This document shows, piece by piece, positions 1-7,600 of a stretch of DNA of 64,000 bases. The notes under the pieces were generated by a model. The model saw only the letters and a program-made list of their open reading frames with translations. It did not search any database and was not told the DNA's origin. Positions within the stretch are counted from its first letter, which is position 1; each line of letters opens with the position of its first letter. Origin of the DNA: JBBSUQ01 sp964389755 (lineage in GTDB: Bacteria > Bacteroidota > Bacteroidia > Flavobacteriales_D > Crocinitomicaceae); the NCBI GenBank assembly GCA_964389755.1, contig CAYMEW010000004.1, positions 62,001-126,000 of the forward strand, in the 5' to 3' direction. The translations under genes and the position numbers were made by a program.

Positions 1-1
1 T

Positions 2-1051
2 GGCGAAAACGACCTGGCGGGAGTGAAAACGCTTATCGAGGAACTCGAGATCGTTTGCCCGATATCCGGATCGAAGAACTGGACGGAAGTGCGTCAGTTC
101 AACCTCATGTTCTCAACCGAACTCGGTTCCGTGGCAGGAGATGCCTCCACGATCTACCTGCGTCCTGAAACGGCACAGGGAATTTTTGTAAACTTTTTGA
201 ACGTGCAAAAATCCGGGCGGATGAAGATCCCGTTCGGGATTGCACAGATCGGAAAAGCTTTCCGTAACGAGATCATCGCCCGGCAGTTCATCTTCCGGAT
301 GCGCGAATTCGAACAAATGGAAATGCAATTCTTTGTACGGCCCGGTGAAGAGCTCAAGTGGTACGAATACTGGAAGGAAATGCGTATCAACTGGCACAAA
401 GCACTGAATCTCGGAACGGAAAATTACCGTTTCCACGACCATATCAAACTGGCACATTACGCCAATGCCGCCTGCGACATCGAGTTCGATTTCCCGATGG
501 GCTTCAAAGAACTTGAAGGAATCCATTCGCGGACGGATTACGACCTGAAGCAGCACGAGCAATATTCGGGGAAGAAACTGCAGTACTTCGACCCGGAGAT
601 CAACCAGAACTACGTGCCTTACGTGATCGAAACTTCCGTGGGTCTCGACCGGATGTTCCTGGCTGTACTCAGCGCCAGTTATAAAAACGAAACGCTGGAA
701 GACGGCAGCGAACGCGTGGTACTTTCGATCCCGCCTGCACTGGCCCCGTATAAAGTTGCGGTAATGCCGCTCACCAAAAAGGACGGTCTTCCCGAAAAAG
801 CACGCGAGATCATCGACGGCCTGAAGTTCGATTTCCAGTGCCAGTATGATGAAAAGGACTCGATCGGGAAACGCTATCGCCGGCAGGATGCGATCGGAAC
901 ACCGTTTTCAGTGACCGTGGATCACCAGACACTTGAAGACAATACCGTGACTATCCGCGACCGTGACACGATGCAGCAGGAACGTGTCGCTATTTCCGAA
1001 CTACATACGATCATTGATCGCAAGGTAAGTCTGCGTACATTGCTGGCATAA
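2..1051 (+). CDS. glyQS: Glycine--tRNA ligase, alpha2 type, 3' part (5' end outside window)
   Basis: Class II aminoacyl-tRNA synthetase that charges tRNA-Gly in the cytoplasm. The reading frame is open from base 2, so the gene starts upstream. The GTG at 23 is an internal codon, not the start. About 349 residues remain of a protein that is usually near 500, so roughly the N-terminal third is missing. Counting from the GTG at 23, the glycine-specific RPETAQGIF block lies at residues 47-55, the motif 2 FRNE at 80-83, and the EFEQMEMQFF strand at 95-104. The motif 3 sequence ETSVGLDR follows, and the C-terminal anticodon-binding domain begins near PYKVAVMPL. The frame ends in TAA with no hairpin terminator visible before the next gene. 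Identity is certain. What cannot be judged is the N-terminal region. Confidence 0.97.
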   Translation, partial: GENDLAGVKTLIEELEIVCPISGSKNWTEVRQFNLMFSTELGSVAGDASTIYLRPETAQGIFVNFLNVQKSGRMKIPFGIAQIGKAFRNEIIARQFIFRMREFEQMEMQFFVRPGEELKWYEYWKEMRINWHKALNLGTENYRFHDHIKLAHYANAACDIEFDFPMGFKELEGIHSRTDYDLKQHEQYSGKKLQYFDPEINQNYVPYVIETSVGLDRMFLAVLSASYKNETLEDGSERVVLSIPPALAPYKVAVMPLTKKDGLPEKAREIIDGLKFDFQCQYDEKDSIGKRYRRQDAIGTPFSVTVDHQTLEDNTVTIRDRDTMQQERVAISELHTIIDRKVSLRTLLA

Positions 1052-1110
1052 AAGATTTTGAGGTAAAAGAGCATTTTTACGAATTAACTTCGTAACTTGC
1101 TTATTACCTT

Positions 1111-2196
1111 ATGATAACGTGCAGCTTCTGTTTCGCTACTGATGTACACACCAAGGATCAGGACTGTAAACTGGTTTTGGTGCTTATACCGGCTTTATCC
1201 CCGGAAGTGAACCTCTTTGCCAGGCTGAGACCTTTTTTTCCGGATGCCCTGGTATACGAGCTGCACCTGCCTGCCGTTGCGTGGGAACAGACGCTGATCA
1301 CGGTTCCCTTGCTCGCCTGTTTTTACGGCACAGGACTGGAGGTGAATAGCTATCACTTAAGCTATGATTATCTCGAAGAAAATCCGTACGAACGCGGCTT
1401 CGACCTGGCTTCGATGATCGACCGGGATCAGGGGAGCGGCGGCCTGTTCTTTTCCACGCTCAATTACCTGGAAACCGATCTTTTACTCAACGGGCTGATA
1501 GCCGCGGGATTTGATGCCTTTCCGCTGCTGGGAGGGATGCTTCCCCCGACCGTTTCGGGAGATCACGCAATGTATGTCAACGGCCGTGCACTGAAAAAAG
1601 GAGTGAGTATCCTGAGTTTCGGACAGGCAAATTTGCGTGCCCAAACAGCGTTCAGTCAGGGTTTCATACCCTTCGGACCGTCTTTTCGCATTACGGCTGC
1701 GGGTGGAGATGAGATCCTCGAAATAGAGCATGCGCCGGCACTTACTTTTTTTAAAACGCTTTTCGAAAGAGTCACGAAACTCGATCCGCGGCAGTTGTTG
1801 TTGGGTGCAGCCATCGAAGTACAATCCGAAAACGGTACTTTTTGCCGCAAGATCATACGGACCGAAGAACGCCGGGGCAGTGTGTTCGTAGCCGGAGAAG
1901 TTCCTTCCGGTGCCACATTTCGCTTTTTCCGGGGCGACGTCATCGATGTTTCGGAGCAGTCGCGCACCTGTTTGCGACAATTACTGTCGAACCACGAAGA
2001 GATTACTTTTATTTTGGCCGTTTCCAGCCAGAACCGGCTCAACAAGTTCCGGGAAACCGTACTGAGTGAAAGCGATCCGGGTGCACCGGTTCCGGTTTGC
2101 TGTCTGTATTTGCCCGCACAGGTACTCATTCGCGGAGGTACGCGCACAACCCTCAACAATTTGTCGTTCCAGTGTCTTTCATTCACCGAATGCTGA
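1111..2196 (+). CDS. FIST N/FIST C domain sensory protein
   Basis: 361-residue soluble protein with no signal peptide or membrane segment. It matches the FIST (F-box and intracellular signal transduction) family, thought to bind small ligands and pass the signal to partner kinases or cyclases. FIST N covers roughly residues 20-195, with the family features LLGG near 139-142, a YVNGRALKKGV strand near 155-165 and the QGFIPFGPSF block near 183-192. FIST C covers roughly 205-350. The ATG at 1111 follows a region rich in TAACTT-like sequences that could be a promoter. The next gene, a histidine kinase, starts 4 bases after this stop, so the two are almost certainly co-transcribed and the FIST protein probably feeds that kinase. 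The ligand is unknown. FIST assignment is by pattern recognition and is strong. Confidence 0.87.
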   Translation: MITCSFCFATDVHTKDQDCKLVLVLIPALSPEVNLFARLRPFFPDALVYELHLPAVAWEQTLITVPLLACFYGTGLEVNSYHLSYDYLEENPYERGFDLASMIDRDQGSGGLFFSTLNYLETDLLLNGLIAAGFDAFPLLGGMLPPTVSGDHAMYVNGRALKKGVSILSFGQANLRAQTAFSQGFIPFGPSFRITAAGGDEILEIEHAPALTFFKTLFERVTKLDPRQLLLGAAIEVQSENGTFCRKIIRTEERRGSVFVAGEVPSGATFRFFRGDVIDVSEQSRTCLRQLLSNHEEITFILAVSSQNRLNKFRETVLSESDPGAPVPVCCLYLPAQVLIRGGTRTTLNNLSFQCLSFTEC

Positions 2197-2200
2197 ATCC

Positions 2201-3085
2201 ATGTACAAAAAGCTGCTCAATATACAGATCCGTGAAGCTTTTGGGAATGCTGCCCTGAGTGCTTCCGAAGAACGGTTTATACGGCTCGTGCAGTCCACGT
2301 ATGCGAACCTGGTTTCGGATCAGTTGCTCATGGAGGCGCTCACACGTAAGATGATCGACGATCTCAACCGGACCAATGAAGAGTTGAAACAGGCCAACGA
2401 ATCGCTGGATGGCTTCAATTACCATGTTTCGCACGACCTGAAGACAAGTTTCATGAATGCGATCGGACTCACCGATATGCTCGAAAAGTACCTCGACAGC
2501 CAGGACCGTGACAAACTCAGGGAGATCGTATATTACCTGCGGGAAAATGCGGACCGTTCCCTGCGCGCAATCGAACAGTTCCTAGACATCAGTCGTATGC
2601 ACAACGAACTCAGTAGCCGGCGCAAGGAAATTTGTTACCTCCCCGGCATCTTTACGGCGCTACTTTTCAATATTCCGGACCTGCAGGAAGAACAGGTAAG
2701 TGTAGACAAAGAGGCGTTTGAAACGGTTTTTTTTCACGAGTTGTCGCTTAGAAGTATTTTCCTTAATTTACTATCGAATTCTTCGAAATACAGAAATCCG
2801 GATGTTCCCCTTCGGGTTCGGATCTCATGCCGGTTTATCGAAGACGTTCCGGCGATCATTTTTGAGGACAATGGGATCGGGATGAACCTGGAAGCCGAAG
2901 GCGACAAAGTATTTCAGCTTTTCAGACGGCTGACTAACAGTAGGGGAATTCCGGGCGACGGCGTGGGCCTGTACCTGGTGAAAAAGATTATGGAGGCAAA
3001 CAAGGGGAGCATAGAGTTGTTTAGTGAGGTAGGAAAAGGAACGCGGGTAATTTTAAAATTTGACAAACATGCAGTTGAACAATAA
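2201..3085 (+). CDS. Cytosolic sensor histidine kinase paired with the FIST protein
   Basis: 294 residues when started at the ATG at 2201. The frame is open from 2066, but that would overlap the FIST gene by more than 100 bases. There is no membrane segment. Residues 20-70 look like a helical linker, then comes the phosphoacceptor box with His78 in SHDLKT. The HATPase domain has the N box with Asn189 and Asn193, G1 box DNGIG at 223-227 and G2 box GDGVG at 252-256. The residue after SHDLKT is Ser, where most kinases of this class have Pro, so the motif is slightly off consensus. The downstream regulator overlaps this gene by 17 bases, which implies translational coupling. Together with the FIST protein it forms a soluble phosphorelay input. 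Its target is most likely the adjacent CheY-like protein. Confidence 0.9.
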   Translation: MYKKLLNIQIREAFGNAALSASEERFIRLVQSTYANLVSDQLLMEALTRKMIDDLNRTNEELKQANESLDGFNYHVSHDLKTSFMNAIGLTDMLEKYLDSQDRDKLREIVYYLRENADRSLRAIEQFLDISRMHNELSSRRKEICYLPGIFTALLFNIPDLQEEQVSVDKEAFETVFFHELSLRSIFLNLLSNSSKYRNPDVPLRVRISCRFIEDVPAIIFEDNGIGMNLEAEGDKVFQLFRRLTNSRGIPGDGVGLYLVKKIMEANKGSIELFSEVGKGTRVILKFDKHAVEQ

Positions 3086-3485
3086 GGCGATCGTAGTGGT
3101 AGACGATAATGAGATCACCAACTTTTACAACAAAGACATCATCGGTGAAACCGGTCTGTTCGAAGACATCACAATTGAAACAAATGCGCGTGCCGTGCTC
3201 GATATGCTTCGCAGAAAGCTCGAGGCCGGTGATGCAATTCCCGCACTTTTCCTGGTGGATATCAAAATGCCCGATATGGACGGTTTCGAACTCATCGACC
3301 TCATCGACGAAATGCTGGATGAACACGGTGTGGAACTCGCCCCGGTCTTTGTAATACTTACCACCTCCGACCACAAGCGCGATTACGAACAGTTCGACAA
3401 AACACCGATTGCGCGGAAATTCGTATCCAAACCGTTGAACCAGGAAAAGTTCAATGATATCCTGCGCGAATTCGATTTTCGCTGA
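3069..3485 (+). CDS. Single-domain (CheY-like) response regulator
   Basis: 138 residues from the ATG at 3069. A TTG at 3060 is a possible longer start. The protein is a receiver domain only. The acidic pocket is Asp12/Asp13 (VVDDNE), the phosphoacceptor is Asp64 (LVDIKMPDMDG), the conserved Thr is Thr98 or Thr99, and the lysine is Lys121 in SKPL. There is no DNA-binding, GGDEF or other output domain, so phosphorylation must act through protein-protein contact. It overlaps the upstream kinase gene by 17 bases and closes the three-gene FIST operon. Its TGA stop abuts the stop of the opposing gene in the sequence TGATCA, leaving no room for a terminator between them. Confidence 0.93.
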   Translation: MQLNNKAIVVVDDNEITNFYNKDIIGETGLFEDITIETNARAVLDMLRRKLEAGDAIPALFLVDIKMPDMDGFELIDLIDEMLDEHGVELAPVFVILTTSDHKRDYEQFDKTPIARKFVSKPLNQEKFNDILREFDFR

Positions 3486-3710
3486 TCAGACTTTTTCGTC
3501 CCGACGTTTTTTGAAATAAGGTACCACGACGATAATCAGGAATATCCACGGAGCACCGTGCATGGCAAGATCCAGCCAGTCGATCGGCTCCATGTGCGAC
3601 GGATAAAAGATCAAACGCCGGAGTTGTTTGTAAATATGCGGATGCGGGACAAACGGAGCCAGTCCCAGTGTCAGGCAGGCTGTTATTGCGAAAAAGAGTT
3701 TTGAATTCAT
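3486..3710 (-). CDS. Small membrane protein downstream of the desaturase gene
   Basis: 74 residues. A hydrophobic N-terminal segment at about 4-20 could be a signal anchor. A second hydrophobic stretch at about 52-66 is followed by a positive tail (KKRRDEK), which suggests two membrane passes with the C terminus in the cytoplasm. I do not recognise a function. Similar short proteins in Bacteroidota sometimes carry the name 'RND transporter', which the length makes implausible. The start overlaps the stop of the hydroxylase gene by 4 bases, so the two are translated from one mRNA and may work together. No catalytic or metal-binding motif is evident. Confidence 0.75.
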   Translation of the reverse strand: MNSKLFFAITACLTLGLAPFVPHPHIYKQLRRLIFYPSHMEPIDWLDLAMHGAPWIFLIIVVVPYFKKRRDEKV

Positions 3711-4582
3711 TGCTTGCGGAAAGGTTTAACCTGTTGTTCAAAGAAATTTTCCGGGTACTTTTCACTGCCTTCGAAGCCCAGCGGAATATCGCGACCGTCA
3801 TACGGAATGTAATTGGTTCTGAAAATGTAATCCCACAAACTCAGTGAAATTCCAAAGTTCATTCCCTTCGGATGACTTTCAGGAAGGTGTTTGGCGTGAT
3901 GCCAGATGTGCATTTTCGGATTGTTCAGGATGTATTTCAACGGACCGTAAGATAGCGGAATGTTTGCATGGTTCAAATGGCCGACGAGCAGGGCGAATGC
4001 ATGCAGGTAAAATGCATATTCCAGGTTAAAATTGAAGAACCAGGCCAGCACGATGTATTTAAAGGTGTTGTACACAACCGTTTCACCCCAGTGGAAGCGC
4101 AAATGTGCGGCAAAACCCATTTCCTCCACCGAGTGATGGAGTTTATGGAAACGCCACAAAAACGGAACGCGGTGCAGAAGGTTGTGAACACCCCACTGCG
4201 TCAGGTCGGAGATCAGGAAAAAGACCAGTAATTCCCAACCTTCGGGAAGAAATGACAGATCCATTACTCCGTATTGGGGCAGACCGACGGCACGCATCAA
4301 TTCCCCGAAGAGTTCGGCTGTTGTGTTACTCAGCGCAATGAACACGATGAGGTTAAAGATAAAAAAGTTGAAGAACATGTAAAAAGTGTCCAGCCAGAAA
4401 TCTTTCCGGAAAGCGCGTTGTTTCCTGCGCCAGGGGAAGATCAGTTCCAGCGACCACACTGCCAGTGATAAAAGAATCAGCAGGTAGAAAAAGTTCTTCG
4501 GCGCAAAGGGATGCAGGATCATCTTTTCGACATAGTTGAAATAGCCGAAGTACGCCCTGTGTAAGATCGATCCCAAATTCAT
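3707..4582 (-). CDS. Sterol desaturase/fatty acid hydroxylase family protein
   Basis: 291-residue integral membrane di-iron enzyme of the fatty acid hydroxylase superfamily, which inserts hydroxyl groups or double bonds in lipid chains. The histidine clusters that hold the two irons are visible: HNLLH at 133-137, HKLHH at 146-150, HLNH at 202-205 and HIWHH at 225-229. Hydrophobic segments near 30-50, 65-85, 115-128 and 175-200 fit the usual multi-pass topology. Length is normal for the bacterial family. It is the first gene of a two-gene minus-strand operon with the 74-residue membrane protein. The lipid substrate cannot be read from sequence; hopanoid, carotenoid, sphingolipid and plain fatty acyl substrates are all possible. 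Confidence 0.9.
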   Translation of the reverse strand: MNLGSILHRAYFGYFNYVEKMILHPFAPKNFFYLLILLSLAVWSLELIFPWRRKQRAFRKDFWLDTFYMFFNFFIFNLIVFIALSNTTAELFGELMRAVGLPQYGVMDLSFLPEGWELLVFFLISDLTQWGVHNLLHRVPFLWRFHKLHHSVEEMGFAAHLRFHWGETVVYNTFKYIVLAWFFNFNLEYAFYLHAFALLVGHLNHANIPLSYGPLKYILNNPKMHIWHHAKHLPESHPKGMNFGISLSLWDYIFRTNYIPYDGRDIPLGFEGSEKYPENFFEQQVKPFRKQ

Positions 4583-4631
4583 GCATCAAATATACGCAGC
4601 AAGGCTGCGAACGGACGTAACGCATGTTACA

Positions 4632-7600
4632 TTAATGCACGCGTATCTTCAAGCCACCCGTATTCGCGCGGAATTCGGGAGCATACATACATTCGGCTGT
4701 TGCCGGACCCACATGCAACTCACCGCTTCCCGTCACGAAAAGTTCATACTCGAAATAATACGAACCTTTGGGCAGGTAATCGATGAAGAAATCGGTAGAT
4801 GCATCTTTGCTGGTCTGGAAATAATACAGTTTTCCGTACTTATAACCGGAGAGCGTTTCGACTGCTTCGAAGCCCGCGGCTTTTGAATCTTTTACGTGCA
4901 CATATTCCAGATCCTGGCCGGATGTCAGCTGGATCTTAACGCGCAGACGTGTTCCTGCGGTGATCTGTTCGCCATCTTTCAAAAGACGCTCGCCATCCTT
5001 TCCGACGATGTAGTAATGACGTTCAACGCGAAATACACCTTCCGAGCTTTTGATCTGGTCGAGGTCTTCTAAATACGCGAGGTGAAAAGCGCCGGTTACC
5101 GGTTCTTCCGAATTACTTTCGACGCGAATGTGCGCCAGTGATTCGTTGATTTCGCCTTTTCCATAGGAGAAACTGTTCTCCGGCGACTGCACGTTTACCG
5201 GAAGCTTTGTACCGTTGGCAAGGCTCACCTTCACTTCACGATCAGAAGTGCGATCTGCTTTAACGAGCAATAATGCGTTGCAGGCGAGGGTGGAAGCTTT
5301 GGTCGTTTCCCACGAAGTCGTGCGTTTTTGCAGGATCAGCCACAATTGCATTTCGCGCAGTTCTTTTTCGCTGCTTCCCATGTCGCTGAAGAATTCCATG
5401 ATCGTACTGTGCGTTTCCACGGGTGCCTGGTTCCAGTAGTAACCGTAGGTATTATTGACCCAATAACGCCCCTGTTCGCTTCGGAACGTACTTTTATCCA
5501 GGAGTGAGGCGCGGATCTTTTGCGCCAGTTCGTTGTTCCCGGCATCGTGTGCTGCCATTCCTGCGAGTGCCTGTGCCTGCAGACTGAATTCGGTCCATTG
5601 TTCCCCCAGCAGAGACTGATAGTAACGGATCGCTTCATTATCTTTCAGGTCGAAATAGCTACGTGAAACCAGGTAGTGAACGATCATTTCGGAAAGGCCG
5701 TGTTTTTGCTTTTTATCCTTTTCAGAAAGCTGTCTGTAGGCTTCGAGGTAATGTTTATCCAGGTAGTCAAATGCGCTGTTTACGATCGATTCGTCAAAAT
5801 CGATGCCGAGTTTTTTCATGCGTCCCAGCCCGGAGACGATGTGCTGCGTGATGTAAGGATTGGACTCGCGCGATTTCCACCAGCCCCAGCCGCCGTCGTT
5901 CGCTTTTTGGTTGATCAGTTTATCGAGTGCCAGCCCGATTTCGCGTTGGAGCTGATTCTGATTAAAGAGCACTTCCAGGCGTGCTTTTTCAGACGATTCA
6001 TTATGCGCATCGAGTACCCACGGCGTTTCGAGCAGGATGATGTTCTTCAGTTCCTCGTTCTGTTCCAGCGCCGAAACGAAAGCGGACGGATCGTCCTGTT
6101 TCCAGCTGTCGACAACGCGCCTGAACTCCGGGTTATCGTTGATGATCTTTACGGCAAGTGCGTTCGAAAAATAACGCGCAAATACCTGTTCGGAACATTC
6201 GTACGGGTATTCCATGAGGTAGGGAAGCGACATCAGTGCCGACCACACCGTTTGCGTTTGCAGGCGAATGGTCAGGTTGAGTTTTTCCGCACCCGGCGAA
6301 AGTTCGGAGAGCGCTTTGAAATCGAATTCACTGGTTCCGGTACCGGTTTTTACAAAGGGTTTTGCCGTGCGGATCAACATACGGTTGGAGAGTACCGGGA
6401 TTGTTTTGCGTTCGCCGTCGGCAAACTCGGATCCGATCGCTTTGAGTTCGTAAGCCACCACTGATACCGATTGAGGGATTTGCAATTCCCAGCGCACTTC
6501 CTTGCTTGCCGATGAATCCACTGAAATCACTTGTTCGGCAGTTCTTCCGAACTGTTCGGTCAGGTCTTTTCCCGTAAACGGATCGGAGAAGGTGAGTCTT
6601 ACACGGACTTCCTGTTTTCGATCGCTGGTGTTGATGACTTTCGCCTGGAAAATAAAGCGATCATTCTCACGGAAAAAGCGCGGCGCATTGGCCTGTACCA
6701 TGAGTTCTTTGCGTGCTTCGAAGGTGAGTTGTTCCGAACCGTATTGCAGGCTTTTCGTATGTGCAAAGGTCATGAGTTTCCAGCGCGTGAGCGCATCGGG
6801 CAGGGTAAATTCAAGCTGATACGTACTATCCGGAAGGGCATACACATTCGGATAAAAGAAAGCGGTTTCATTGAAGTTTTCTCGAATTTGCACTTCCGGT
6901 TCAACGGATTTCCGTTCCGTCTGTTCGAGCTTCTTTTCTTCGCGCAGATCTTTGTATCCTGCACTTGGGACGGCGTTCATCTGAACATCGGCCGTGGAGG
7001 TGGAGATCATTCCCATGGTAACTGACAGTGCTTTACCTGCTTCAGCTTCAGTGCTCAAATCATAAAAAGCATAAGTTCGGGCGCCTCGCACGGTCATAAT
7101 GCCTCCGGAATTCGCTAACTCACTGCTTTCGGGCCAGAAATTATTCGAACTCATGAGGAAGGAGTTGTAATTGCGTTCCCAACCCGATAGAACACTAAAA
7201 TAACGACTAAAATCGGCGTTCCACGAATGTCCCGAGAACTGGTCGAGTGACGCATCGTAAAGTGCGGCCAGCAATTCGGCGTCGTTGATCAGTCCGCTTG
7301 TGTCACGGACGGTCAGGATCCATTTTTCGGAAGCCCCGGGACGCAAATAGTCGCGCTGTGTTTCGAGTTTAATAGCGAGGTGACGATTGGGATCTGTATA
7401 GCTGAACCGCCTCGATTCTGACAGGAATTCTCCGTGAATATACGCCACTGCTTCGATCACCAGTCCGTTCTTATCCTGCGGAGCAGGCGTGTAAGTGATC
7501 TCGGTGCTGCCTTTTACGGTGAGCCACTGCGAGGAGATAAGCCCTTCGGTGTTATAATATGAAAGTAACACCGGCGCGGCATCTCCTTCTGCGCCCAGAG

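Noticed and set aside
23..1051. Treating the GTG at 23 as the glyQS start
   Set aside because: The frame is open to the window edge and the N-terminal catalytic part is missing, so the true start is upstream.
1052..1110. Terminator after glyQS
   Set aside because: No stem-loop with a T-run is present.
5676..6464. 262-codon open frame antisense to the macroglobulin gene
   Set aside because: It has no family pattern, no start signals and lies wholly inside a gene with a clear family match; it is a codon-bias shadow.
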